Source of the DNA: Aestuariivirga sp.
GTDB lineage: Bacteria > Pseudomonadota > Alphaproteobacteria > Rhizobiales > Aestuariivirgaceae
Assembly (NCBI RefSeq): GCF_020252395.1
Contig: NZ_JADCDB010000004.1
Location: forward strand, 1-64,000
Reading direction: 5' to 3'
DNA: 64,000 nucleotides
The translations under genes and the position numbers were made by a program. How positions within the stretch are numbered: position 1 is the first letter of the stretch; every line of letters begins with the position of its first letter. The notes under the pieces were generated by a model. The model had not been told where the DNA came from. It did not search any database and saw nothing but the letters and a program-made list of their open reading frames with translations. Of the stretch, positions 1-8,218 are shown in pieces.

Positions 1-272
1 CGGGCGTCAGAATTTTTTCCATTGAGATCTTTCAACATGGCTACGTCGAGCATGGCTTCGGCCAACAGCTTCTTCAGCTTGGCGTTCTCATCCTCGAGGA
101 CCTTGAGGCGGCGGGCGTCGGAGACATCCATGCCGCCAAACCTGGCCTTCCACTTGAAGAATGCAGCGCTGCTGATGCCATGACGGCGGCAGACCTCCGC
201 CGTCGCCAACCCCTGTTCCTGCTCCCGCAGGATCGCGATGATCTGCTCCTCGGTAAACCGGCTCTTCTTCAT
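1..272 (-). CDS. IS3-family transposase OrfA (partial)
   Basis: The 90 visible codons start at an ATG at 272 with the residues MKKSRFTEEQIIAILREQEQ, the hallmark N-terminus of the OrfA subunit of IS3-family elements. OrfA supplies the helix-turn-helix that binds the terminal repeats. The segment around TAEVCRRHGISSAAFFKWKA is that HTH, and the following residues (LKVLEDENAKLKKLLAEAML) form the usual leucine-zipper-like coiled coil used for dimerisation. The frame is still open at the window edge, so neither the C-terminus nor the OrfA/OrfB junction can be judged. A GTTGGACG stretch just upstream may serve as the ribosome site. Confidence 0.85.
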   Translation of the reverse strand, partial: MKKSRFTEEQIIAILREQEQGLATAEVCRRHGISSAAFFKWKARFGGMDVSDARRLKVLEDENAKLKKLLAEAMLDVAMLKDLNGKNSDA

Positions 273-338
273 CGTCCAACTCCCCTTTTTGAGGCCGTCG
301 GACTCTACTCATTTTTGGATCAGTTTGCGGGGCTCACA
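1..338 (-). mobile_element. IS3-family insertion sequence, 5' end (rest lies outside the window)
   Basis: The element is recognised from its OrfA gene reading leftward off the window edge. On the minus strand the sequence before OrfA reads TGTGAGCCCCGCAAACTGAT, which has the form of an IS3-type terminal inverted repeat beginning with TG. The outer end is placed near 338. The exact boundary is inferred because the other end, the orfB gene and the target duplication are not visible. Confidence 0.65.
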
Positions 339-359
339 CCACAATCCGCAAGCAAAGAC

Positions 360-381
360 CGATTTCGCCTTGGCGAAATCG
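360..381. repeat. perfect inverted repeat beside the IS end
   Basis: CGATTTCGCC and GGCGAAATCG flank a TT dinucleotide, giving a perfect 10-bp stem. It has no T-tract, so it is not a convincing intrinsic terminator. The function is unknown. The rest of 339-517 holds nothing I recognise. Confidence 0.5.
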
Positions 382-517
382 GGGGCGCGCGCAGGCCCTT
401 CGCGACACACCCATGGACTGCGCTCCTGATCAAAAACGATGAGCGATAGAGCGGCTTATGAGTTGCTCCGCTGCGTGGCAGGAACCCAGGAGGATGGCTC
501 AATGGTATGAAAACGGA

Positions 518-1609
518 TCAATGCGGAGCATCCCGCGCTCCCGCTTCGAGAATCGCTGCCTCCAGCTCACTTTCCAATGACGGATTCGAGAGCTTTCGTC
601 TTGCTCCCTCCAGCGCCTCGCGCCACTTCAGCCCGCGGTCGCGCGCTTCGATGTAGGCGAGGCCGAGATCAAGCCTGGATGGGCTGTCCGCCAGCGCTTC
701 GATCATTACAGACGCCTGTTCCATATCCTTGCGGGCCTTGCTGGCGCTGTCGCGGTCAGCACGGCGCAACTCGGATACGATCAGCTTGTGGACCGCGAAC
801 CGCTCCGGTGATGGAACCAGCACCGCAACGCCGCCCTTGTGCAGCAGCACCGAACGGACCGGCTGATGGATCAGAAAATCAAGATAGCGAAGGGGTTGCG
901 CGGAGGCGCCGCCAAGCGCCGGCATCGGCGCCGGTTCCCCGGCAAAATCGTCCTTGCTTCGGTTGGGCGTGAGGAATTCGACCTTGAAGCCCGCTGCATT
1001 GCTGAAGCCGGTTGCCGCCCTCGGATTTACGAGGTTCGGGATTTCGCGGAATGTCGCGTCCACCTGCCGCAAGGCTTCGAGCACGGGCGGAATTGAATCG
1101 TTCACCGAAACGGAAATGGAATGGAACTGGGCGAAGTCGACATCGCCCGTCATGAGCGGGGCGCTTGGCAATCGCACGCCCAGCAGCCCCGCATAGGTCT
1201 GGAAGGCGGCGGTGCCGACCAGAACGCCATGCAGGCGAAACGGGCCAGCGCGCCAGAGGACGTCGACGATGTCGCCAACGATCGCAGGAGGAGAGGGTAA
1301 TCCTGCCGCCGTCAGGGATGTGACGAGTGAACGGCGTTCGCGATAATTGGCCTTGACCCTCTGGAAGCGCTCCACCCGCGCCGTAACGTCCGGGTCGGCA
1401 ACCGGGCCAACATATTTCGAGAAGCGCTTGCTGCCGGCGTTCTCCGCACCGCGGTTGTAGCCCTTATAGTACCAAAACAGTTGGCCGTTTGCGCCTTTCA
1501 CCCTGGCGAATGAGCCATTCTCGGGAAACGTCTCATCGAACTCGGCGTCCAGGCAGCGCTGGATTAAATCCGAGAACATCGTCTGATGGGCGAGGCTGAG
1601 TGGCTTCAC
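518..1609 (-). CDS. GSU2403-like nucleotidyltransferase-fold protein
   Basis: This 363-residue protein resembles the GSU2403 family, which has a nucleotidyltransferase fold of unknown substrate. The segment HGVLVGTAAFQTYAGLLGVR (about residues 127-146) looks like the nucleotide-binding helix-turn. It is followed by MTGDVDFAQF, whose D-x-D pair is the expected metal site. The C-terminal third is helical and charged. It is a lone gene pointing back toward the IS element. It starts with GTG at 1609, only five bases after a TATAAT box, so the mRNA is probably leaderless. An in-frame ATG ten codons further in is the alternative start. Members are often carried on accessory DNA. A role in defence or toxin regulation is possible but not shown here. 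Confidence 0.65.
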   Translation of the reverse strand: MKPLSLAHQTMFSDLIQRCLDAEFDETFPENGSFARVKGANGQLFWYYKGYNRGAENAGSKRFSKYVGPVADPDVTARVERFQRVKANYRERRSLVTSLTAAGLPSPPAIVGDIVDVLWRAGPFRLHGVLVGTAAFQTYAGLLGVRLPSAPLMTGDVDFAQFHSISVSVNDSIPPVLEALRQVDATFREIPNLVNPRAATGFSNAAGFKVEFLTPNRSKDDFAGEPAPMPALGGASAQPLRYLDFLIHQPVRSVLLHKGGVAVLVPSPERFAVHKLIVSELRRADRDSASKARKDMEQASVMIEALADSPSRLDLGLAYIEARDRGLKWREALEGARRKLSNPSLESELEAAILEAGARDAPH

Positions 1610-1611
1610 TT

Positions 1612-1710
1612 GAGATTATACCCAAATCTCGATTTTGAGCATAATGCGCCTGTTTGGTGTTGCCGACAAGAGCATTATATCCAAAACAATGATTTGGGTA
1701 TAATAGCGCC
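1612..1710. promoter_or_regulatory. duplicated divergent promoter/operator array
   Basis: Four copies of a GATTTGGGTATAAT-like element lie here. Two face the minus strand (1628-1614 and 1687-1672) and two face the plus strand (1631-1650 and 1691-1710), so they form two back-to-back pairs about 60 bp apart. 1616-1628 and 1691-1703 are exact reverse complements over 13 bp. Three of the four contain a consensus TATAAT -10 box and the fourth has CATAAT. The minus-strand copy at 1620-1615 sits five bases before the GTG of the nucleotidyltransferase-fold gene. The repetition implies binding by a repressor or by the gene product itself. Confidence 0.6.
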
Positions 1711-1830
1711 TGCATTGTTGAAGAGCTGGCTTCGCCAAGCTCACTCATGCCAGTTAAATCAGTCATTAAGCTGTTGCTCCTGGCTTTTTCTCGATGCCGT
1801 CTGCGGTCCCGTAACCGACGGAGATCGCTC

Positions 1831-2103
1831 ATGAACCGAAGGTCCGCGACAGCGAAAAGCCGCCGCAAAATTCACCCCGCCGATGCCGCCAACGCTGCAA
1901 TTCTCGCACGGGCCGTTCGCTTTGACGTCGCCCTGTTCCTTGGAACCGGACGCCACGCCCGGGCCAGTGCGCCGACCCTTGGGGAGGCACGGATCGAGGC
2001 GATGCGCCTCGTTGCCGAGAACCCCAGCCCATTCGGCAAGCGCCTGCCCTTGATTTACGGCGTCACCGCCGAAGGCCGCTCGGCGCTCGTCACTTCGAAC
2101 TGA
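1831..2103 (+). CDS. small conserved hypothetical protein
   Basis: A basic 90-residue protein starts at the ATG at 1831. An upstream in-frame ATG at 1747 would add a low-complexity arginine-rich leader and is less likely. It contains no motif I can name. The sequence has a short helical core (DAANAAILARAVRFDVALFL) and a C-terminal segment ending GVTAEGRSALVTSN. It lies 24 bases before the next gene on the same strand, so the two are probably co-transcribed. I recognise the pair only as a type of accessory gene pair of unknown function. Confidence 0.5.
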   Translation: MNRRSATAKSRRKIHPADAANAAILARAVRFDVALFLGTGRHARASAPTLGEARIEAMRLVAENPSPFGKRLPLIYGVTAEGRSALVTSN

Positions 2104-2127
2104 GCCCCATCCTGGAGGAGCACGACC

Positions 2128-2673
2128 ATGACCGCGGAAGCCACGACCTACGACAAGAAGCTCAACGCCCAGCGAGGCGCGCAGCGCACCGGGTTGAAGC
2201 CCGGCGAGTTCGAAGTGTTCAAGACGCCCGATGGCCGCTTCGGCTGGCGGGCAATTGCGCCCGCCGGCGACGACCAAGCGCCGATCCAGATCACGGAGCC
2301 CGAGCAGGCAACGTCGCCGACCAGCCCAAAGCCCGGCAAGCGCAAGGCGATCATCGAGCAGGCGCAATCGGGTGCGCTTCCGGCAGCGCCGGATTTCTCG
2401 AAGCCAACACATGCGCGGTTTTGGGCGAAGCTCGCAAAACTGGTGGCGCTCGCCGAGGCGGGCGATGTCGAAGTCGAAGTCGAAGTCGAAGTCCTCAAGG
2501 CCATCGAGATCAATCTGAGCCGAGATGGTATTCGCCTGACAGTCTGGCCCGCCGGTAGGGCGCGCGGACCGCAAGAGTCAAGCGCGCCCGGACCGGTGTG
2601 GCCATGCCGCTCCGATGTGGGTTTAGGATGGAGTTGCGACTTCAACCCTGAACCTCGACGAAGAACAACGTGA
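2128..2673 (+). CDS. hypothetical protein with an altered C-terminus
   Basis: This 181-residue frame has a GGAGGAG-type ribosome site (about 2113-2118) ahead of its ATG. Residues 1-125 look like a genuine small accessory protein: a GEFEVFKTPDGRFGWRA strand segment, a Pro/Lys linker and a helical segment PDFSKPTHARFWAKLAKLVA. After the Val-Glu repeat and LKAIEIN the composition changes to Arg/Pro/Gly/Ser-rich sequence without structure. This suggests the original C-terminus was replaced by a rearrangement. A transposase/SDR scrap begins right at its stop codon. The function is unknown. Confidence 0.5.
   Translation: MTAEATTYDKKLNAQRGAQRTGLKPGEFEVFKTPDGRFGWRAIAPAGDDQAPIQITEPEQATSPTSPKPGKRKAIIEQAQSGALPAAPDFSKPTHARFWAKLAKLVALAEAGDVEVEVEVEVLKAIEINLSRDGIRLTVWPAGRARGPQESSAPGPVWPCRSDVGLGWSCDFNPEPRRRTT
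2467..2490 (+). repeat. GTCGAA hexanucleotide repeat, four units
   Basis: Four exact tandem copies of GTCGAA encode the Val-Glu run VEVEVEVE inside the hypothetical protein at 2128-2673. Because the unit is six bases, copy-number change would not shift the frame. Confidence 0.9.
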
Positions 2674-2789
2674 CCACGGACCAGAAGATAGCACGCCGGA
2701 AGCTTTCTTTGCTCGAGCTTGCATCCGATCTCTCGAACTATGTGACGGGATGCAGTATAGCAGTCGACGGTGGATATCTGGCGAACTGA
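2670..2789 (+). pseudogene. chimeric remnant: transposase N-terminus fused to SDR C-terminus
   Basis: An open frame of 39 codons starts with GTG at 2670. The first part, VTTDQKIARRKLSLLELA, has the form of the N-terminus of IS481-like transposases/integrases. The second part, LASDLSNYVTGCSIAVDGGY followed by LAN and a stop, is the typical last segment of a short-chain dehydrogenase. The two share the residues LELA/FLASD at the join, so the breakpoint cannot be placed more precisely than about 2710-2735. Neither half could be functional alone. The stretch 2790-2940 downstream holds nothing I recognise. Confidence 0.6.
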
Positions 2790-2943
2790 CATGGGAAGCT
2801 GTCGTTTTGGCAGCGCCTAAACCATGATCTTTCGGACTAAGCGGAAACTCACGGATGTCCGTTGACGCGAATCCTGACAATTAGACGTCTTCATAAAGTG
2901 ATTGCGATTTTTCTTAGCCTCGGATCAACGTCGGCTTGTCTTT

Positions 2944-2957
2944 GTTGCAGATGCAAC
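2944..2957. promoter_or_regulatory. palindromic operator upstream of hmgA
   Basis: GTTGCAGATGCAAC is a 14-bp palindrome 35 bases before the hmgA ATG. It overlaps a possible -35 (TTGCAG) and abuts an AT-rich TATTATATAA stretch. It matches the palindrome GTTGCGGGTGCAAC upstream of marR (8480-8493) at 12 of 14 positions, so the cluster MarR protein is the likely binder. Confidence 0.6.
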
Positions 2958-2992
2958 TATTATATAAGCGTTTCCGAACGACAGGATCGTCG

Positions 2993-4351
2993 ATGAATGC
3001 TCATAAACCTCAGGACAGCATGGTCCGAGCCACGTCAAGCGCGGGTATCGTTGATGGCTATATGTCTGGTTTTGCCAATGACTTCGAAACCGAGGCGCTC
3101 CCAGGCGCTTTACCCCAAGGTCAGAATAGCCCGCAGAAGTGCAATTATGGCCTCTACGCCGAGCAGCTCTCGGGATCAGCCTTCACCAAGCCCCACCCGG
3201 AGCGCACCTGGTGCTATCGCATCCGCCCGAGCGTGAAGCATACCACGCGGTTCCAGAAGATCGACGTGCAGCACTGGAAGTCGGCGCCGCATGTCCTGCC
3301 TGACGTGCTGAGCCTCGGCCAGTATCGCTGGGACCCGGTACCGCACGGCGAGGACGGCCTGACTTGGGTCACCGGCATGCGCACCGTCACCACGGCGGGC
3401 GACGTCAACACCCAGGCCGGCATGGCCTCCCACATCTATCTCGTCACGCAGTCCATGAGGGACGAGTACTTCTTCTCGGCCGATGGTGAACTTCTGGTCG
3501 TGCCGCAGGAGGGAAAGCTGCGCTTCTGCACAGAACTTGGCATCATCGATGTCGAGCCGAAGGAGATCGCAGTCCTGCCGCGCGGTCTCCTCTACCGCGT
3601 CGAAGTCCTGGAGGGACCGTGCCGGGGCTTCGTCTGCGAGAACTATGGCGTGCCCTTCACCCTTCCCAACCGCGGGCCCATCGGCGCCAATTGCCTGGCC
3701 AATCCGCGTGACTTCAAGACGCCTGTGGCGGCCTTCGAAGATCGCGAGGCGCCATCACGCGTCATCATCAAGTGGTGCGGCCAGTTTCATGCGACGCCCA
3801 TCGGCCATAGCCCTCTCGATGTCGTGGCATGGCACGGTAATTACGCGCCCTACAAATATGACCTCCGGACCTACAGCCCGGTGGGCGCGATCCTCTTCGA
3901 CCACCCGGATCCCTCGATCTTTACGGTTCTGACCGCGCCCTCGGGCCTCGAGGGCACGGCGAACATCGACTTCGTTCTGTTCAGGGAGCGCTGGTTGGTG
4001 GCCGAGAACAGCTTCCGTCCGCCCTGGTACCACAAGAATGTGATGTCGGAGCTGATGGGCAACATCTATGGCATCTACGACGCGAAACCCAAGGGCTTTG
4101 TTCCCGGCGGCATGAGCCTTCACAACTGCATGCTTCCACATGGACCCGACCGGAATGCATTTGAAGGCGCCTCCAATGCCAATCTGAAGCCCGAGAAGCT
4201 CGACGAGACAATGTCCTTCATGTTCGAGACGCGCTTCCCGCAGCACCTCACCGAATGGGCTGCCAAGAACGCGCCGCTGCAGGACGGCTACATCGACTGC
4301 TGGAACAGCCTCGACAAAAAGTTCGACGGAACACCTGGCGTCAAGAAGTAG
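2993..4351 (+). CDS. hmgA: homogentisate 1,2-dioxygenase
   Basis: This cytosolic iron enzyme opens the ring of homogentisate to maleylacetoacetate in tyrosine and phenylalanine breakdown. The product is 452 residues, near the family norm of about 440. The pattern [15 protein letters not shown] supplies the His and Glu iron ligands (H-x5-E), LPHGPD supplies the second ligand His, and [14 protein letters not shown] carries the active-site His. The open frame extends to 2936, but the ATG at 2993 is chosen because the earlier starts fall inside the operator/promoter. It heads a same-strand run with fahA 14 bases downstream. It is probably repressed through the palindrome at 2944. Confidence 0.95.
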   Translation: MNAHKPQDSMVRATSSAGIVDGYMSGFANDFETEALPGALPQGQNSPQKCNYGLYAEQLSGSAFTKPHPERTWCYRIRPSVKHTTRFQKIDVQHWKSAPHVLPDVLSLGQYRWDPVPHGEDGLTWVTGMRTVTTAGDVNTQAGMASHIYLVTQSMRDEYFFSADGELLVVPQEGKLRFCTELGIIDVEPKEIAVLPRGLLYRVEVLEGPCRGFVCENYGVPFTLPNRGPIGANCLANPRDFKTPVAAFEDREAPSRVIIKWCGQFHATPIGHSPLDVVAWHGNYAPYKYDLRTYSPVGAILFDHPDPSIFTVLTAPSGLEGTANIDFVLFRERWLVAENSFRPPWYHKNVMSELMGNIYGIYDAKPKGFVPGGMSLHNCMLPHGPDRNAFEGASNANLKPEKLDETMSFMFETRFPQHLTEWAAKNAPLQDGYIDCWNSLDKKFDGTPGVKK

Positions 4352-4365
4352 GGTCTGCCAAGCAC

Positions 4366-5625
4366 ATGAGCCTCATCCGCAGCTGGGTCGAGACAGCCAA
4401 CAGGCCCGATCACCCCTTCCCGCTCAACAACCTGCCCTGCGGCGTTTTCTCGGCGGGGCACGGAGCACATTGCGGCGTCGCGATTGGCGACTTCGTCCTC
4501 GACGTCTCGGCGCTCGAGCGTGCAGGGCTCCTCACCCTTCAGGCTGCGCCGCTTTTCGGCGAGCCCTCCTGGAACAAGCTGATGGCTGCAGGGCCAGCGG
4601 TCTGGTCCGCCATGCGTCAGCGGCTGATGGCGCTCCTCGCGGAGGGCAGCGCGGAACGCAGTGCTGTTGAGCCGCACCTCCACGCCCTGTCAGCGGTCCA
4701 ACTCGAGATGCCGTTCCGAGTGTCCGAATACACGGACTTCTATGCGGGACGTCACCACGCCTTCAACGTGGGCACGATGTTCCGCGGTCCGGAGAATGCC
4801 CTTCCTCCAAATTGGCTGCACATTCCCATTGGCTACAATGGGCGTGCCTCCTCGGTTGTGGTCTCCGGCACGCCGGTGCGGCGGCCCTGGGGCCAAGTCA
4901 AGGGGCCGGACGACGCCATGCCAAGCTTGGTACCGTCCCGCCGCTTCGACATCGAACTGGAGATGGGAGCCGTCGTGGCACTTCCGTCCACCAACGGACA
5001 GCCGGTCACGGTGGCCGAGGCTGACGACATGATCTTCGGCTACGTCCTGCTGAATGACTGGTCGGCGCGCGACATCCAGGCCTGGGAATACCAGCCGCTC
5101 GGCCCCTTCCAGGCCAAGGCCACGGCGACCACGATCTCGCCCTGGATTGTCATGAAGGCCGCTCTCGAGCCGTTCCGGGTCTCCACGCCCCAGCGCGAAG
5201 TGCCACTGCTGCCGCACCTGCAGGAGCATGGCCCGCTCCTCTACGACATCGCACTCGAAGTCGGCCTTACGCCGGAGGGTGGCCGCGAGACCATCATCAG
5301 CCGCACCAACTACCGGGAAATGTATTACTCTGCCGCCCAGCAGCTGGTGCACCACACGACGTCCGGCTGCGCCATGAACACCGGCGATCTGCTGGGCTCA
5401 GGCACAATCTCCGGCCCGACCAAGGACAGCCGGGGAAGCCTGCTGGAACTTTCATGGGGCGGCAAGGAGCCGTTCGAAATTGCGGGCGGAACCCGCAGCT
5501 TTATCGAAGACAACGACACACTCACACTTCGCGGGCATGCGCAGGGCGAGGGATACAGGATCGGGTTTGGCGACTGTGCGGGCAAGGTCATTCCCGCACT
5601 GGCCGACCCATATGGGAGGACGTGA
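4366..5625 (+). CDS. fahA: fumarylacetoacetase
   Basis: This enzyme hydrolyses 4-fumarylacetoacetate to fumarate and acetoacetate, the last step of the homogentisate pathway. At 419 residues it has the standard length. The N-terminal domain is followed by the FAH catalytic domain. Metal-binding acidic residues are visible in SEYTDFYAG, in IELEMGAVV and in LLNDWSARDIQAWEYQPLGP. The RHHAFNVGTMFRG segment holds the catalytic His. The start at 4366 gives the usual MSLIRSWV N-terminus. The stop is one base before the TTG start of the next reading frame, so translation is probably coupled. Confidence 0.95.
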   Translation: MSLIRSWVETANRPDHPFPLNNLPCGVFSAGHGAHCGVAIGDFVLDVSALERAGLLTLQAAPLFGEPSWNKLMAAGPAVWSAMRQRLMALLAEGSAERSAVEPHLHALSAVQLEMPFRVSEYTDFYAGRHHAFNVGTMFRGPENALPPNWLHIPIGYNGRASSVVVSGTPVRRPWGQVKGPDDAMPSLVPSRRFDIELEMGAVVALPSTNGQPVTVAEADDMIFGYVLLNDWSARDIQAWEYQPLGPFQAKATATTISPWIVMKAALEPFRVSTPQREVPLLPHLQEHGPLLYDIALEVGLTPEGGRETIISRTNYREMYYSAAQQLVHHTTSGCAMNTGDLLGSGTISGPTKDSRGSLLELSWGGKEPFEIAGGTRSFIEDNDTLTLRGHAQGEGYRIGFGDCAGKVIPALADPYGRT

Positions 5626-5626
5626 C

Positions 5627-6577
5627 TTGGCAAAGGCATTTGCATCGCAGGGCGACCTGACGGAAAAGACGATTAGCTTCACTGAAATCGACAAGGGGCT
5701 CTACGCCTTCACGGCCGAAGGTGACCCGAACTCGGGCGTCATCATCGGTGATGACAGCGTTATGGTCGTCGAAGCACAGGCAACGCCGCGGCTCGCCTAG
5801 AAGGTGATCGACTGCATCCGCAGCGTCACCGACAAGCCGATCACCCACGTCGTTCTCACGCATTACCATGCCGTCCGTGTGCTTGGCGCCTCCGCCTTCA
5901 AGGCCCAGCAGATCATCATGTCGGAGGCCGCCCGCAAAATGGTCGCCGAGCGCGGTCAGGAGGACTGGGACAGCGAGTTCCAGCGCTTCCCGCGGTTGTT
6001 CCAGGTACACGAGAGCATTCCCGGCCTGACATGGCCCACCACGACGTTCAACGGCAAGATGTCGGTGTGGCTCGGCAAGCGCCGCGTCAACATCATGCAG
6101 CTCGGCCGCGCCCACACGGCAGGCGACGCGGTCATCCACGTGCCGGACCAGAACGTGATGTTCACCGGCGACATCGTCGAGGCCCACTCGGCTTGCTATT
6201 GCGGCGATGGTCATTTCGCCGACTGGGGCAACACGCTTGAAGCGGTGCGCGCCTATGACCTCGCCGCCATTGCTCCCGGTCGCGGCGATGCCGTCGTCGG
6301 ACGTGCTGCGGTCAACGGCGCCCTGGATCGCACCAAGGATTTCGTGGACTCGACCTACCGGCCTGTCGCCCGCGTGGCGGCCCGGGGCGGATCGCTCATG
6401 GAAGCCTGGGATGCGATGCGCGCGGAGTGTGACCCCAAGTTCAAGGACTACGCGATCTACGAGCACTGCCTGCCCTTCAACGTCTCGCGGGCCTATGACG
6501 AAGCCCGCGGCATCCATCATCCGCGCATCTGGACGGCACAGCGCGACATCGACATGTGGGCGGCGCTGCAGGGCTGA
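5627..6577 (+). pseudogene. MBL-fold hydrolase gene interrupted by an in-frame amber codon
   Basis: The frame starts with TTG at 5627, seven bases after a GGGAGGA site, and would encode about 316 residues. Codon 58 (5798-5800) is TAG, after which the same frame continues without interruption. The MBL-like core is visible on both sides: VIIGDDSVMVVEAQATPRLA before the stop and THVVLTHYHAVRVLGASAF, GRAHTAGDAVIHVPDQNVMF and FTGDIVEAHSACY after it. HxHAVR replaces the canonical HxHxDH motif, which I believe is normal in this subgroup. A GTG at 5804 could restart translation, but that product would lack the first beta-strands. The family travels with fahA and flavin monooxygenases, and its reaction is not known to me. 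Confidence 0.75.
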
Positions 6578-6599
6578 CAGGCTTGCAAGGGAGGGCATC

Positions 6600-8156
6600 A
6601 TGAACGAACTGGTTCCGGACCGCTGCACGCTGGCGTTCCGGCTTTATCCCTACACCCGGTCGCCGGACCAGGACGCCACGTCGCCCGTGCGCCGCAAGGT
6701 CGTCATCGCGGGTGGCGGGCCGGTGGGCCTCGCAACGGCCCTCGACCTCGGCCGGCGCGGGGTTCCAGTCGTCGTGCTCGACGACCATGAGGGGCCGGGC
6801 CTCGGAAGCCGCGCCCTGTGCTTTGCCAAGCGCACGCTCGAAATCTGCGACCGCCTCGGCGCCGTGCAGCCCATGCTGCAAAAGGGCGTCCAGTGGAACG
6901 TCGGCAAGGTCTTTCATGACGACCGCATGCTGTACGAGTTTAATCTCCTGCCCGAAGGCGGCCATGCCCTCCCCGCCTTCATCAATCTCCAGCAGCCATG
7001 GTTCGAACACTTTCTGCACGACGCCATCGAAGACGCCCAGACGCAGGGTGCGTGGATTGAAATCCGCGGCAAGAACCGGGTCGACGGCGTGACGCCTGCA
7101 TCGGACCATGTCGCCCTCGACATCATGACCCCGGACGGCCCCTACAAGCTGGAGGCCGACTGGCTGATCACATGCGATAGTGCCCGGTCGCCGATCCGCA
7201 ACATGCTGGGCCTGGGTTTCGAAGGCCGCGTCTTCGAGGACAACTTCCTCATTGCCGACGTGAAGATGAGGTCGGACTTCCCGACGGAACGATGGTTCTG
7301 GTTCGAGCCGCAATTCAAGTCGGGCGACAGCGCCCTCCTGCACAAGCAGCCGGATGACATCTGGCGGATCGACTTCCAGCTCGGCTGGAACATCGACCGC
7401 GCGAAGGAACTGGAACCCGCGCGCATCAGGGCTCGTGTCGATGCCATGCTGGGTCCCAATGTGCATTATGAGCTCGACTGGTGCTCGATCTACACCTTCC
7501 AGTGCAGGCGCATGGAAGAGTTCAGGCACGGCCCCGTGCTGTTCGCGGGCGATGCCGCGCATCAGTTTTCGCCATTCGGCGCCCGCGGCGCAAACTCTGG
7601 GATACAGGACGCCGATAACCTTGCGTGGAAGCTGGCACTTGTCCTTGCAGGAACGGCGCCCGAGAGCCTGCTCGACAGCTACGACCAGGAGCGAAACCAC
7701 GGCGCCGACGAGAACAACCTGAACTCCACGCGCGCCACCGACTTCATCACGCCCAAGAGCGCCGTTTCGAAGCTGTTCCGGAATTCCGTCTTGCAGCTTG
7801 CTGAGACCGTCCCCTTCGCCCGCACCGTTGTAAACTCCGGTCGGCTGTCGCTCCCCTGCACCTATGACGGTTCGGCTCTGAACGGGCCCGGCGTGTACGG
7901 AATGCCGCCACGCAGCCGCCCGGGAAGCCCCTGTGCTGACGCTCCCTTGCCAAACGGCTGGCTCCTGAATGCTCTTGGGCGTGACTTCACATTGATGGCG
8001 ATCGAGACGGACGAGCCCGAGGCTCTGAGCGCCCACGGCCTGACCGTCCGAACGCTCAAGCTTAACGCGACGGACGCGCTTCGAGACCGATACCTCGGCT
8101 CCGCCCGCAGTGCCGTCTACCTCATAAGGCCCGATCAGCACGTCGCAGCGCGCTGA
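6600..8156 (+). CDS. FAD-dependent aromatic monooxygenase, C-terminus cut by a nonsense codon
   Basis: The 518-residue product is a class A flavoprotein monooxygenase of the 3-(3-hydroxyphenyl)propionate hydroxylase type, expected to hydroxylate an aromatic ring using NAD(P)H and O2. An AAGGGAGG site precedes the ATG. KVVIAGGGPVGLATALDLGR (about 37-56) binds the ADP part of FAD, and GPVLFAGDAAHQFSPFGARG is the flavin-ribityl motif, followed by the helix SGIQDADNLAWKLALVLAG. The last domain is thioredoxin-like. The frame stops at TGA (8154-8156) but continues cleanly for 19 more codons (EHYNEDAVTAALARAIGRS) to a TGA at 8214-8216. TGG to TGA is therefore the likely lesion, costing about 20 residues. 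Position beside fahA suggests an aromatic acid substrate. Confidence 0.8.
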   Translation: MNELVPDRCTLAFRLYPYTRSPDQDATSPVRRKVVIAGGGPVGLATALDLGRRGVPVVVLDDHEGPGLGSRALCFAKRTLEICDRLGAVQPMLQKGVQWNVGKVFHDDRMLYEFNLLPEGGHALPAFINLQQPWFEHFLHDAIEDAQTQGAWIEIRGKNRVDGVTPASDHVALDIMTPDGPYKLEADWLITCDSARSPIRNMLGLGFEGRVFEDNFLIADVKMRSDFPTERWFWFEPQFKSGDSALLHKQPDDIWRIDFQLGWNIDRAKELEPARIRARVDAMLGPNVHYELDWCSIYTFQCRRMEEFRHGPVLFAGDAAHQFSPFGARGANSGIQDADNLAWKLALVLAGTAPESLLDSYDQERNHGADENNLNSTRATDFITPKSAVSKLFRNSVLQLAETVPFARTVVNSGRLSLPCTYDGSALNGPGVYGMPPRSRPGSPCADAPLPNGWLLNALGRDFTLMAIETDEPEALSAHGLTVRTLKLNATDALRDRYLGSARSAVYLIRPDQHVAAR

Positions 8157-8218
8157 GAACACTACAATGAAGACGCCGTCACGGCTGCGCTCGCGCGTGC
8201 CATTGGCAGGAGTTGAAC

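Noticed and set aside
9-20. A6 run (minus strand 18-13) at the end of the visible OrfA as an IS3-type -1 frameshift site
   Set aside because: The -1 frame meets TGA two codons later at 9-7, so slippage would give no OrfA-OrfB fusion. The real junction is probably outside the window.
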